A DNA stretch of 64,000 nt from Prorocentrum cordatum (GCA_963575745.1 CAUYUJ010017826.1:412552-476551), one strand, 5' to 3'. Positions 21,061 through 31,660 are shown, counted from the first letter of the stretch. Notes: generated by a model from the sequence alone, not told the origin. A program made the numbers and translations.

Positions 21061-22470
21061 AGGGTGCGACGGTGATAACGGATCATTGTGCAGGCAGTTG
21101 CACGTCTCGTGGAATATGTTGCGGCGTTTATTTCCGTGTTTTGCGTCGTGAATTCTTGTTATCCGTGTCGCGCCTCCGTCTACTAACTCCCTCCTCCTCC
21201 TCCTCCTCCCTCCTTTTCCATATCACGATCAGAATTATCGATGTGTGACAGGCCTCGCACTTGGGCAACACAAGGGGGTGCCGCCAGGGGATAATTAGAA
21301 CACTTACCGGTTCGTGCCCAGATTGTGGGGATGTCTCCAGCGGTTCGCTTGTTACACGGATGTAGGCGCGTCTTTTTCAGGGCCGCGTGGTGTTCGCGAT
21401 GTCGCAACAAACGTTGCTGGGCGCCACAATGGGGAGCGACCACGGGGTGGGACACTTGCCCACTTGCGGTCAGCATTCGGGGATATCTCACGCGAGACGT
21501 TGGCTTTTTGAGGTGGGTGTGCTTTTTTCAGGGCCGCCACGAAGGAAGCGAACACTCGGATCAGTCCCGGCAGTCGCCGCGGTACTGGGAAGACCGTCGG
21601 ATCGATTATTTCGTTGTCGATTTTTTTTGGCGCGTACCGTTCAAACCTTCAGGGTGGCCCAGTGTTGGCAAATTTTGCGCGGTGGTTGCACGACGAAGGT
21701 GGGCGCACCATAGAACCCTTCACGACAGCCCATCGTTGTAAAGATTTTCGTCGCGGTTGTAAGACGAGCGCGGGCACGGTGATCGCGCGCATTTGGGTGT
21801 TCACATTCGTTATGGCGCTCGCATGTGGTTCGCTAGACGTAAAATTTGTAAAGATCTTGGACGTGACAAATCTGTGATGAGCCTTGGCTAGGTCGTGTGC
21901 GGGCCTTCACTGGGTTCTGGGTAGGCCATGTATCAGCTCTTGAAAGGCCGCCAGGTAAGCCTGAGGCAGGCATTGGATAGGCCGTCGGGCTGACCTTGGA
22001 CAGGCCTGGGGGTTCGTGGGCAGGCATTGGGCAGGATCCGAGGGGAGCGGTGCTCTGGCGCCGCCTGGACCGCAGAAAGGAGACCCACCTTCTGCAGGCC
22101 CACGGCAACCTGGGGCTCCCCTTCACATTAGCTTGAGCTTGATGTTCTGCCTTCGCTGTGAGCGTCGCTCCATTTTCGATCCAAATTATTTGAAGTCCAG
22201 CTGTATGCGCTTGAGCTTGAACTTCCGCTCAACGCGCGGAGGCTTCGCTCAATTTTATAATTCTCTTTTAGCTTGAGCTTGAACTTCCGCTCAACGCGCA
22301 GAAGCTTTGCTCCATTGCCATAATTTGTGGGAATGCCGAGACATTGGGTTTGCTCGAGGTGGGCCTTGGACGCTCTGGGTCGTCTAGGCCTTGGATAGGC
22401 GTAGAGTGCGTGAGGGGTGTGCCGAAATCGGGCCCATTGAGCCGTCTTGAGAGGTACGTAGCTGTTTCTT
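21060..22470. other. Unassigned region with small internal repeats
   Basis: Contains a repeated CTTTTT(T)CAGGGCCGC (21,372 and 21,521). Imperfect GGCCTTGGATAGGCC units lie at 21,890-22,030 and 22,360-22,400. Two copies of GCTTGAGCTTGAACTTCCGC lie about 64 bp apart (22,209 and 22,273). No gene recognised on either strand. Confidence 0.45.
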
Positions 22471-22474
22471 ATGT

Positions 22475-22530
22475 CTTGTTTCGCCGATCGGCGCGGGCCC
22501 CCGCTCCCTCCTCCCCAAAGACCAGATCTT
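22475..22530 (+). repeat. CCGATCGGCGCGGGCCCCC element, copy 1
   Basis: Shares TTGTTT(C/T)GCCGATCGGCGC plus GGGCCCCC and a downstream GATCTTGGCTG with 28,255-28,320. A two-copy dispersed element of unknown nature. Confidence 0.55.
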
Positions 22531-22539
22531 GGCTGCTTA

Positions 22540-23060
22540 AAGCGGTTGCTTCAACCGGGTTGATTAAGCACTGGGGCCCGCCCCCCCTCCTCCCCCCGGT
22601 GGACACACGAGCTGCTGCTGTACGTGTGTGAGTTGTTTTCTCGAGGCGCCCCCCTGGGAATGAAACAAAGGGTATGTAGGCAGCTGAAGTGGGATAATGC
22701 GGAATCCTATTTCGACCTGCGGCCCTCTGTATGTTTCATGGTTGCACGCCGAGTGGAACACGTCCACCGCGTCGACAATGAACATACTTTTTCGCGTTGC
22801 ATGCCGAGTGGAATTCGTCCACCGCGCCCGCAACTGCTCCTCTGCCGCGTGGAATGTGATTCCATTGGTCCGCCAAAAAGGGTGTGGAAAGGAAAGGGAT
22901 TGAGAGGGTTTGCTGAGAGGAGAATGCAGGATTAAGGTCGACTGGGGCTCATGGCGTGCATCCGTGTGGGCATAGAGGGATGGTGCGGTTTGCTGATTGA
23001 TCATGATTGATAGACGTCTTTCTCCTCTCCGATGCTGCGAACCCTGGACCGTCGCCGCAT
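22540..23060. other. Unassigned region
   Basis: A 27-bp imperfect direct repeat (GCACGCCGAGTGGAACACGT at 22,744; GCATGCCGAGTGGAATTCGT at 22,799). No gene recognised. Confidence 0.4.
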
Positions 23061-23064
23061 CTTG

Positions 23065-23104
23065 CTAGAACCAAAGCGCGCGCGCAGCGCGCGCGTGGTT
23101 CTAG
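23065..23104. repeat. 40-bp palindrome CTAGAACC...GGTTCTAG
   Basis: Nine-base perfect outer arms CTAGAACCA / TGGTTCTAG enclose an alternating GCGCGC core interrupted by CAGC. Half-copies of the same end lie at 13,714, 32,290 and 32,492, suggesting termini of a small repeat family. Confidence 0.7.
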
Positions 23105-24235
23105 TTAGATCTATGGCAGTCCAAGTTGGAAGCAGACGCCGTCAGTCTCAGTGCAACTATCAGGACGCTTGTGTGGGGCATCTCACGGCAAGAGACAACC
23201 TGACGAGTTGAAGACAACAATCAGCGAAGCCAGGCCCGCGAACATGGTATGGGGGTACCGTATCCGAAATCGACGTAGATATGTAGGTGTAAATAGGCCC
23301 ATTTAAAGCAGGCACACGCGGGCTTATAATTTGCGCCCGAAGAGATGTGAAGCGATCGCGGTTGTCGACAATATGCCAAGATTGTCGGGTGGTTGCAGTA
23401 CGAGGACAGTCGGAATGGTTTCGATTCGGTACATCGGGTTTGGTGTCTATTTCATTGGACAGAACTGTTGATCAAAATTCGTCGAGCCAGGGTGCAGTGT
23501 CAATGCTGCACACAGGCCCCGTAGTTGTTCCCGACCAGGCATGGAGCTGAACGGGCAAGGTGATTTGCTGGAGCCCCTCAATGGAGTCGGCTGCGTTTTT
23601 GGCACGCTTGGTCCGACCAGTATTAGCCTAGAGACGCGCCGTGCGATATCAATGTCGCTGGAATGATTGGCCTCGAGAGGGTGCAAACAATACGGCTGTA
23701 TATGTTGTGCGTGCGCCAGCCTTTGAACCCGCAGTATATTAGTAGACCGACGATGAGTTAGCACACGTGGTCAGACATCATATGGGTGGGTATGGGACGG
23801 CATTGTGTCAGGACTCCTTGCGGCATGCACCATGATGGTTGCGGCTGGTTTGCATCAGGCAACAAGCTTGCACGTTGAGGAGCGGACAGATGTTTCAGAG
23901 CAAGCCCGGAAATTTCGAGGTGGGCAGAATGAGCTCACCGACGCGCGAAAGAAAACACGGCCAGAGGCCGTCCGAGCCTTCTTAAAAAGGCCTCCTCCTT
24001 CTCACTTCCCCCCCGTCGCTCGCCGCCGAACCACGCCTCGGCGGCGCGCTACGCACGTCCCAGTCCCCAAGCATCAACGTTCCGACCTTTTCCCCTCCTC
24101 CCGTCCCAGGAAGCAGGGCGACACGCTGTCAGCTTCCGAGGCGTAGCGAGTTGCAGGGGCCGCCGCCGCGACTCGCTGAGCAAGCGTTCCTGACCGTATG
24201 TGATGTAACCGATCACGTGTTCGCCAGCGTTGACC
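23105..24235. other. Unassigned region
   Basis: Lower GC than its surroundings. An ATG near 23,832 opens MVAAGLHQATSLHVEERTD and continues to 24,146. The early part is hydrophobic but no family is recognised and the end is Arg/Pro-rich. I do not call it a gene. Confidence 0.35.
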
Positions 24236-24640
24236 CCGCACAGTAGTTCTCTCGTTGTGCAAGCTGTTTTGGTGCAAGCTGCGTGGTGTAAGCCGTGTGG
24301 TGCAGGCTATGTGGTGCGACATGTGTGGTGTAAGCATTGTTGCGCAGTGTTTTTGGTGTAACTTCGGTGGTGTAAGCTATGTTGTGTAATATACCTAGTG
24401 CAAGCTAGGTAGTGTAAGCCATGCTGTGCCAACTGGGTGGTGTACGATCTGTGGTGTCAGGCATGATGGTATGAAAGCTATGCCGTGTATGGTCTGTGGT
24501 ACAATGTATACGGTGTAAGGCATGTGGTGCAGTGCACTTGGTGCATCATGTGTGGTGTAAACTGTGCTGTGCCAGCTACCTGGTGCCATGCATGTGGCAC
24601 AAGCTATCTGGTGCAATCCAGGTGGCGCAAGTCATGCGGC
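24236..24640 (+). repeat. GTGGTGYAAGC minisatellite
   Basis: About 20 degenerate copies of a 16-18-bp unit (GTGGTGCAAGCTGTG, GTGGTGTAAGCCATG). Confidence 0.75.
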
Positions 24641-24736
24641 AAAAGCCCCGATGCACCCACCACAGCGCGGGGCGCCCACAATGCGTCCACGGGCGCTCAC
24701 CGGGCGAAACCCCTGTCGACATACCACCCGCGTTTC

Positions 24737-24786
24737 CTCCTCCTCCTCCTCCTCCTCCTCCTCCTCCTCCTCCTCCTCCTCCTCCC
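24737..24786 (+). repeat. (CTC)n microsatellite
   Basis: Pure CTC triplets for about 50 bp. Confidence 0.95.
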
Positions 24787-25250
24787 CTCTCAGCCGTCTC
24801 GGAGGTTTCTCTTTGGGCTGTCTTCGGGGGGGGGCCTCTCGACACCCCTTGTGGGCCGTGGAGACCTCTAGAGGTGCCCTGGGCCACTCTTGGGCCACCA
24901 CGGGGCGGGGTGTCTCTTGGGACTGTCCTTGTCTGTCTGAGGGCTGATGTCCAAGGCCCTCGTGTCATGGCGCCCACATCGCAGAGCGAATTTCGTTCGG
25001 ATTTCAATCGGATGGACCCGGAGAGTCCTGGAGAATTTCGTTTCGCATTTCGAAGCGAATTTCGTGCGGATTTCTTTTGGCCAGGAATGAAGACCAAAAA
25101 GACTCCACGCGAAATTTACTTCGTTTTTCGCTCGCCGCTTCGGGTACAAATCCACCCAGAAATCCACCCAGAAATCCGCTGCAGCACGTCTGCAAGGCCG
25201 GTGCAATGAGCTGTCCTGGTCCGTCTGAGGGCTGCTGTCCACGGCCCTCT
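24787..25250. repeat. Reverse family block plus AATTTCG repeats
   Basis: CTTGG words (24,800-24,920) are followed by several GCGAATTTCGT / GCGGATTTC units (24,980-25,075) and a tandem AATCCACCCAG (about 25,149-25,180). CTGTC(T)GTCTGAGGGCTG occurs at 24,923 and 25,211. Confidence 0.5.
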
Positions 25251-25319
25251 TGGAAACCCTGTAGAGCTGAGAGGCCCGGGCCAGCGCATTTTTTTAAATG
25301 AAAAGGCAGTTGCTATTTG

Positions 25320-25780
25320 ACTGGCCTTAGCTTCATGGAAGGCCTCTTGGCTTCTCTCTGCTGCCTTGGGCGCCTCTCTCGGTTCCTCTGGCACGTCTTG
25401 GAATCTTCTCGGGGGGGTGAGGGTCGGATCCCTCTTGAGGCGATGTTTGGTTGCCTTGGTGGCTTTGGTAACCCTCATGGGGGCTGTCCTGGAGTCCTGG
25501 AAGCCTAGGAGAGCCTTGGAGAGCGTCGCCAGGGAAGCGTCGGAGCACCCAGATATCCTCGGCAGTCGTGCATGCACACCCGTGTGGGTAAGGGGGGATC
25601 GAGTCCTCAGCAGATTTACAGACACCGTTCCAAACAGGACTTGGCATTCTGCGACGCCCTGACGTGCCGTGGGGGCACGGCGGCGGCTTTGTGGCGGGCC
25701 GCAGCGAGTCGCACGTGTGGACGGGAGAGGCAGGTGCAGTGCGAAGGCACGAGGGGAGCGGGGTGGGTGGGGGTGGGGGG
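25320..25780. other. Diverged CTTGG-family sequence and spacer
   Basis: Reverse-orientation family words (CTTGGGCGCC, CTTGGTGGCTTTGG) fade by about 25,520. The remainder is unassigned. Confidence 0.4.
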
Positions 25781-25787
25781 GGAGGAG

Positions 25788-25895
25788 GATGAGGAGGAGG
25801 AGGAGGAGGAGGAGGAGGAGGAGGACGAGGAGGAGGAGGAGGAGGAGGAGGAGAAGGGAGGAGGAGGAGGAGGAGGAGGAGGAGGAGGAGGAGTT
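25788..25895 (+). repeat. (GAG)n microsatellite
   Basis: GAG triplets with minor interruptions, ending in a T8 run. Confidence 0.95.
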
Positions 25896-25907
25896 TTTTT
25901 TTTGAAC

Positions 25908-26201
25908 TCAACGCTCCACCTCTGTATCTCGACATGGGAGGTCGAACGAGCCGAGGACGACCAGCACGAGCACCCAGACGAAGTAGAGCAGCGGCACGAG
26001 AGGGACGTACAGCTGCGCCTGCGACCACACCCCATGCCCAGCGCCGTCCAGCGCAAGCCCACGAGCGGGAGCCACATACAATACCAGGAAGCCCTCGGCC
26101 ACATACAATACCAGGAAGCACCCGATTCGCAGAAAAAGACTGCATGGCGCGGTGAACAGTACCAGACACAAGATGAAGAATTCAGCGTGAAAACCAAGCA
26201 T
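25908..26201 (-). CDS. Small hydrophobic open frame downstream of the 333-aa gene
   Basis: ATG at 26,201 lies 11 nt after the stop of the upstream minus-strand gene. The 97-aa product is strongly hydrophobic: three possible membrane segments (FILCLVLFTAPCSLFL; CFLVLYVAEGFLVLYVA; LLYFVWVLVLVVLGSF) and a charged tail. The second segment arises from a short direct repeat (ACATACAATACCAGGAAGC twice near 26,090). It could be a separate small membrane protein, the 3' part of the same transcript, or chance. Confidence 0.3.
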   Translation of the reverse strand: MLGFHAEFFILCLVLFTAPCSLFLRIGCFLVLYVAEGFLVLYVAPARGLALDGAGHGVWSQAQLYVPLVPLLYFVWVLVLVVLGSFDLPCRDTEVER

Positions 26202-26212
26202 ACTTTATATAG

Positions 26213-27214
26213 TCACCCGAAAAGCCGTCCTTCGCCTGGATCTGGAGGAAGCCCGGAAGGCACCCACAGCGGACGACCAGAATCGGCATCGGGTAGGTTC
26301 AGCGCTGCAAAGGCCCTCGCCACGGCCTCCCGCTGGGCCCCCAGGGCCCTAGGCGAAGCACACGCGGCCTCCAGCGCCTCATACTTCAGCAACTCTGCCT
26401 CCAGGAGCTCGTCCAAGGTGCTGCAACAGCCCCCCTCCGCCGCAGGTCCTGGGCCAGCCAGCAGATCTGGAAGTCTATCAGCACGAAGCGGCTCCCTAGG
26501 AAGAAAAGCACGAGCTGGAACCCCACCTCCCTGGCGCAGCCCTTCGACAGGACAGAGGCCCAGTGACGGCGCCGAAGTAGAAGACGACTTGCGACCAGCT
26601 GCGAAAAACTCGGGGGTGATCTCCTTAGACGGCACGTCGTAAACAGGGCCGACATCATGCTCCTCGCCGCCGTCGCCAGCGCAAGCCAAGGAGGTGCCCT
26701 CGACGGCCTCGATCAACCCCGACTCCGAATAGCCAAGTACACCAGGCAGCGGCAAACATTCCCAACACGTGCCGAGCGGGTCACAAGGGAAGAACTCCGC
26801 AGCGTCCGCGTTGAACGTGAAGCTCTCTGCCTCCGCACGGGCCTCCAGCCTGGCCCCATATTTCTGCAGGCGCCGCAACTGCTCGATCGGCGCAGTCGAC
26901 ACTCGTACACCGCGAGCGTCGGAATGCAGGGCAACGTTCCTTCTCACAGCTAGCGCCGCAGACGGCACGCGCCCTGCTAGCTTCTCCCCCAAGGCCGGCG
27001 CCAGCGCGACGATGCGATCGGCCAGCTCCGCGCACCCGAAGATGGTGGTGAGGCCACCGATGATCGCCTCGAAGTCCGCCTGCACCCGCCTGAGCTCGTC
27101 GGAGAGCTTGATGATCGCACGATCGGCAGACTGCCTAGCCCACAGCTTCCCTGCCTTGCGGTCCTCGGGGCTGCGGCGAATTGGGCGTGCATCTCCACAC
27201 CCTCCCGTCGCCAT
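26213..27214 (-). CDS. Hypothetical protein, 333 aa, SL-tagged single-exon gene
   Basis: An intact frame starts MATGGCGDARPIRR and ends EGRLFG. The start is favoured because it is the first ATG after a perfect spliced-leader copy on the same strand (27,309-27,288), about 73 nt upstream. The N-terminal third is charged and helical (RKAGKLWARQSADRAIIKL, LSDELRRVQADFEAIIGG) and may form a coiled coil. The centre is acidic and Ser-rich, and the C-terminal part has a Leu/Ala-rich helix (LDELLEAELLKYEALEAA). No known domain or enzyme motif was recognised. Lack of introns plus the SL relic suggests a gene created by reverse transcription of a mature trans-spliced mRNA and re-insertion. A hydrophobic small frame follows directly. 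Confidence 0.65.
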   Translation of the reverse strand: MATGGCGDARPIRRSPEDRKAGKLWARQSADRAIIKLSDELRRVQADFEAIIGGLTTIFGCAELADRIVALAPALGEKLAGRVPSAALAVRRNVALHSDARGVRVSTAPIEQLRRLQKYGARLEARAEAESFTFNADAAEFFPCDPLGTCWECLPLPGVLGYSESGLIEAVEGTSLACAGDGGEEHDVGPVYDVPSKEITPEFFAAGRKSSSTSAPSLGLCPVEGLRQGGGVPARAFLPREPLRADRLPDLLAGPGPAAEGGCCSTLDELLEAELLKYEALEAACASPRALGAQREAVARAFAALNLPDADSGRPLWVPSGLPPDPGEGRLFG

Positions 27215-27287
27215 GGCTGCGCTCGAGCGAAGGACCCGCCGTTTGGCTATCGCCAGAGGCAGACCCTTGAACCCGCGCGGGAGCTGG

Positions 27288-27309
27288 CTTGAGCCAAAAT
27301 GGCTACGGA
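27288..27309 (-). other. Perfect spliced-leader relic upstream of the 333-aa gene
   Basis: The reverse complement matches all 22 bases of the dinoflagellate SL exon (TCCGTAGCC...TTTTGGCTCAAG). It lies about 73 nt before the ATG at 27,214, in the right orientation for a former mRNA 5' end. Confidence 0.85.
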
Positions 27310-27310
27310 C

Positions 27311-27545
27311 GGAGGAGGAGGAGGAGAAGGAGGAGGAGGAGGAGGAGGAGGAGGATGAGGAGGAGGAGGAGGAGGGAGGAGGGGAGGGGAGGAGGGAGGA
27401 GGGAGGAGGGAGGAGGGAGGAGGGAGGAGGGGAGGAGGGAGGAGGGAGGAGGGAGGAGGGAGGAAGGAGGGAGGAGGGAGGAGGGAGGAGGAGGAGGAGG
27501 AGGAGGAGGAGGAGAGGAGGAGAGGAGGAGGAGGAGTAGGAGGAG
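27311..27545 (+). repeat. (GAG)n / (GGGAGGA)n purine tract
   Basis: GAG triplets grade into GGAGGGAGGA heptamer-like units and back. It abuts the SL relic. Poly-Glu and poly-Arg frames are artefacts. Confidence 0.9.
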
Positions 27546-28250
27546 GGCTGGGAGGGGCGAACCGATCCGGCTTCTGGGGTTCCGCTGGATCGTCCTCGCG
27601 GCGCCCTGCCTCAGCTTCTCGTCGCGGCCGCCGCCGCCGCGGCCGCTGCCGCCGCCGCCGCTGACGCGCTGCCTGGGGGTCGCCGCCGCCGCGGCCGCCG
27701 TCGCCCGCCGTTCCTGGGAGCGGCGGGGGGCTGCGCAGGCCAGCTCACCAGAGCCCGCGGACCGCCCGGACGGCGTCAAGCCGGAGCTGGCGGCGCAGGA
27801 GTAAAACCCTCCTCGAATTCAAACGCAAATTTCGGGGAAACGTAAGACTCGAGCAAGCCGAAACTCGGGTTTGCCGACTTTTTTTTGATGAGCGCGTCCT
27901 GGATTTTGACGGTCCTGTGTTCGTGGGATGTTTGCAGCGGGAGCCCGCGTCAAATTTCAGATTGGGTCATGCCATTTTTATGATGGCCCCCGTCAGGCCA
28001 GCCCGAGTCCCCCGTACCCGAGTCTTACGTCTCCTCGAAAGTTTTGATGTTGATCGACGCGAAGCGCGGCCCACGGGGCCCGATTTTTGTGTCTGCAGGT
28101 CGCCAAATGTCGGCGCGAACGTTGAGATTTTTGGGCCCCGGGGCCACGTCGCGGGAAAAACTCGCGCTTGATTTCGAGGGGTGATGTATTGGGGGGCGCC
28201 AAGCATGCACCTAAACGGGGGCCAGGCCAGTCCACACCAGGTGATCGTTT
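27546..28250. other. GC-rich spacer
   Basis: A (GCCGCC)n-like segment (27,625-27,710), then unassigned sequence. No gene recognised. Confidence 0.45.
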
Positions 28251-28254
28251 TTGT

Positions 28255-28320
28255 TATTCATTGTTTTGCCGATCGGCGCGGGCCCCCCCTCCCCCCCCAC
28301 CCTGGAGTGGATCTTGGCTG
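28255..28320 (+). repeat. CCGATCGGCGCGGGCCCCC element, copy 2
   Basis: Partner of 22,475-22,530 (same TTGCCGATCGGCGCGGGCC and GATCTTGGCTG words). Confidence 0.55.
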
Positions 28321-28700
28321 TTTTTTGCGCCTGTTTCGAGCAGGCGGAGTCTCCCCCGGAGGCAGCACTCTTGCAAGCAGTGGAACTAAGCAGAGGTCTG
28401 GAGCCAGACCCCCCCTCCCCCTCCCTTCCGCCCAATGTCGAAACGCCGAATAAGAAAACGCCCATCTGGAGGTCTGGAAGAGCACGAAGCTGTTTTGCAC
28501 TCGACGCGGCCGGCACGCGTGCGGGCCTCGCATAGAGCTGGGTGCCCTGGCCCTCCGTGCGTGCGTCGAGCGCATGGCTTCCGTATGTTCCGCACCGCTT
28601 GCGAGTCCAGCCGTGTCCGTGTTTCCAGCTTCCTGGAATATGCCTGCATAGGTGTGTGTATATATATATATATATATAAATATGTATATATATAAACACT
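28321..28700. other. Unassigned spacer ending in a (TA)n tract
   Basis: No gene recognised. TATATATATATATATATA-type sequence lies at about 28,660-28,695. Confidence 0.45.
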
Positions 28701-28744
28701 TAGGCCAGGCCCCCTCCCGGGGCGTCCTCCACCTCGCTCACATC

Positions 28745-29345
28745 TGGTGTACGCTCACGGTACCGCGCTTCCCGGCCCCCCGGGGAGCCCCCCACAATGC
28801 CCAAGGACAGTCCAAGACGACCCCAAGAAGCTCCCAGAACGTCAAACAAAGAAAGGCCTAAGACGCTCCCAAGCAATCCAGGATAGCTTTCGGGCGGCTC
28901 TCCAGGCTCCCAGGAGGCCTCCAAGAGACCTCTCCGAGAGGCTTCACGAGAGCGCACGGAGAACCTCAAATCGTTAATTATCATTGTTTTTTCTTAGGGT
29001 TTTTGGCCTTCTCACCATTTCATGGTTTCAACGCTCCAAGACGACCGAAGAGGTCCCCGAGACCGCCCCAGAGGCCCCCAAGACGGCCCGAGACAAGCCA
29101 AGACGGTCCCAAGACTGCCGAAGAGGCGCCCAGGACAGCTCCAGACCACCCAAGAACAGGCCACTGAGCCCAAGAGCAGGAACAGGAGGCCGCTAGAGAC
29201 CTCCGAGAGGACTCAGGGACCCCCCAGAGGCCTCCAACACACCCCAGACCCCTGAGAGGCTCCCCAAAAAGCGCCGACGAGGCCCCCCAAACAGCCCAAG
29301 AGAGCTTCGAGAGCCGTCCCGAGAGAGCCCGATTATCCCGGCAAA
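28745..29345 (+). repeat. Dispersed-family segmental duplication, copy 1
   Basis: About 600 bp shared with 31,030-31,575: GGTACCGCGCTTCCCG, CCAGAACGTCAAA, TCCAGGCTCCCAGGAGGCC, GAACCTCAAATCGTTAATTA. Includes the family core at 28,968-29,040. Confidence 0.8.
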
Positions 29346-29449
29346 GCAACCTAACAGCGATGTGTACAAGCATGTCTGGAAGCATTCCCCTTAAGATTCA
29401 GGTGAGAATCCAGTTGTAGAATTCTGCTGTTCTCGCAGTCGCAGTCGCA

Positions 29450-29765
29450 TTCGCAATGACAGTCGCAGTGGCAACGGCCTTAGGATCCAATGGAATCCTA
29501 AGGATTCCTAGGGATTCCGAAGGCATCCTTAGGCATCCTTAGGAATCCATAGGAATCCTTAGGAAACCTTAGGAATCCATAGGAATCCTGATTCCTGGGG
29601 ATTCCTGGGGATTCCCAAGGATTCCTAGGGAATCCTAAGGATTCCTAAGGAGTCTTGAGGATGCTTAACTATGCCTACGGATTCTTAAAGGATGCCTACG
29701 GATTCCTAAGGATTCCTAGGGATTCCTGAGGATTCCTATGGCTTCCTACGGATGCCTTAGCCTGC
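29450..29765 (+). repeat. GGATTCCTAA ~10-bp minisatellite
   Basis: Thirty or so degenerate units of AGGATTCCTA / AGGAATCC(T/A). Confidence 0.85.
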
Positions 29766-30352
29766 CTCAGTTTCAGCCTCAGCCTCAGCCTGCCTCGGCT
29801 TGCCTCAGCCTCAGCCTCAGCCTGCCTCGGCCTCAGCCTCAGCCTGCCTCAGCCTCAGCCTCAGCCAGCCTCAGCCTCAGCCTGCCTCAGCCTCAGCCTC
29901 AGCCTCAGCCTCCTGCCTCAGCCTCAGCCTCAGCCTCAGCCTCAGCCTGCCTCAGCCTCAGCCTCAGCCTCAGCCTCAGCCTCAGCCTCAGCAGCCTCAG
30001 CCTCGGCCTTCAAGCCTCAGGCCTCAGCCTCAGCCTCCTTGCCTCAGCCGCCTCAGCCTCAGCCTCAGCCTCAGCCCTCAGCCTCAGCCTCAGCCTCAGC
30101 CTCAGCCTCAGCCTCAGCCTCACCTTCAGCCTCAGCTCAGCCTCAGCCTGCATCAGCCTCAGCCTGCCTTCTCAGCCTGCCTCAGCCTCAGCCTGCCTCA
30201 GCCTCAGCCTCAGCCAGCCTGCCTCAGCCTCAGCCTCAGCCTGCCTCAGCCTCAGCCTGCCTCAGCCTCAGCCTCAGCCTGCCTCGGCGTGCCTCAGCCT
30301 CAGCCTCAGCCTGCCTCGGCCTCAGCCTGCCTCGGCGTCAGCCTGCCTCAGC
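29758..30352 (+). repeat. (GCCTCA)n hexanucleotide array
   Basis: Nearly 600 bp of GCCTCA with GCCTGCCTCA variants. Stop-free in several frames (PQPQPQ, SLSLSL), so the long Pro/Gln/Ser-rich frames are not called. Confidence 0.95.
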
Positions 30353-30354
30353 TC

Positions 30355-30665
30355 GGGCATTCAAAATATGGCACAGGACTGGTGTTCTGGGAACACGAGG
30401 ATCACGAAGTGGCCCACAGTTGGCTCCGGGCAATCAAAATGTGGCCTGGGAATGGTGTTCTGGGAACACGAAGAACCGGGCATTCAAAATGTGGCCTGGG
30501 AGTTGTGCTTTGGGAACACGAAGAACACGAAGTGGCCTACAGTTGGCTCTGGGCATTGAATATGTGGCCTGGGAATGGTGTTCTAGGAACACGAAGAACA
30601 CGAAGTGGCTTACAGTTGGCTCCGGGTATTCAAAATGTGGCTTGGGAATGCTGTTCTGGGAGTGG
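30355..30665 (+). repeat. 73-bp minisatellite, about four copies
   Basis: TTCAAAATGTGGCCTGGGAA, GTGTTCTGGGAACACGAAGA and AGTGGCCTACAGTTGGCTC recur with a 73-bp period (30,482 to 30,555 to 30,628). One copy is shortened to about 50 bp. Confidence 0.85.
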
Positions 30666-30714
30666 ATTCCTAAGGATCCATCAGAATTCCTAAGGACTCC
30701 TGAGGATTCCTGGG

Positions 30715-31660
30715 GCTGACCCTTTTGTCCGGTTTTGTCCGGATCCCGCCCAGACCTTCTTGGGGCGTCAAGATGCTTTCTTTTGAGCCCACTAGAAACT
30801 TATTAGCAAAAGCTGTTAGGTAAAGAGGGTAACAACGTTGATTTCCAGTGGTTTTTGTCAACTTGTTTTGCCTTCTCACGTTTTGTGGCTTCCAACGCTC
30901 CAAGATCAAGGAATTTGGAGAAAAGAGAAGTGGAGTTTCAGAGATTCCCTTTTTTGTTCAAGTTCAACAAATGCGCGCCCCCTGCTCCCGGGGGTGACAC
31001 ACCTTCCCGGAACATCTGCGGAATGCTCGCGGTACCGCGCTTCCCGACCTCCCGGGGAGCCCCCCAAACGCCCAAGGACAGCCCAAGACGACCCCAAGAA
31101 GTCCCCAGAACGTCAAAGAAAGGCCCAAGACGCTCCCAAGCAACCCAGGATAGGGCGGCTCTCCAGGCTCCCAGGAGGCCTCCAAGAGACCTCAAGAGAG
31201 CTCCGAGAGGCTTCACGAGAGCGCCCGGAGAACCTCAAATCGTTAATTATAATGTTTTTTTTTCTCACGCTCCAAGACGGCCGAAGAGGCCCCCAGGACC
31301 GCCCCGAGACCGGCCAAGACGGCCCCCAAGACGGCCGCAAGACGGGCCAAGACGGCCCCAAGACTGTCGAAGAGGCGCCCAGGACAGCTCCAGACCACCT
31401 CAGAACAGACCCAAGATGAGCCCGAGAGCGGGAGCAGGAGGCCTCCAGAGACCTCTGAGAGGACTCCGGGACCCCCCTCTGCAGACCCCTGAGAGGCCCC
31501 GCAAAATCCCCGACAAAGCCCCCAAAACAGCCCAAGAGGGCTTCGAGAGTCGTCCCGAGAGAGCCTGAAGAGGGTAAAATCGTTGATTTCCAGTGGTTTT
31601 GTCTACGCTCTTCGCCTTCTCACGTTTTCCCGCTTTCAACGCTCAAAGATCGAGGCTTTT
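30715..31660 (+). repeat. Dispersed-family block containing duplication copy 2
   Basis: Cores at about 30,833-30,900, 31,240-31,275 and 31,580-31,645 (AATCGTTGATTTCCAGTGG, CTTCTCACGTTTT). 31,030-31,575 matches 28,745-29,345. Confidence 0.75.

Noticed and set aside
23832-24146. ATG-led frame MVAAGLHQATSLHVEERTD as a secreted protein gene
   Set aside because: Only about 105 codons, no family resemblance, and an Arg/Pro-rich end typical of noncoding GC-rich DNA here.
24236-30665. Possible CRISPR array among regularly spaced repeats
   Set aside because: The repeats are contiguous minisatellites without unique equal-length spacers, and the genome is eukaryotic.
29738-30719. Long Gln/Pro and Ser/Leu frames
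   Set aside because: (GCCTCA)n array plus the 73-bp minisatellite; no protein-like core.
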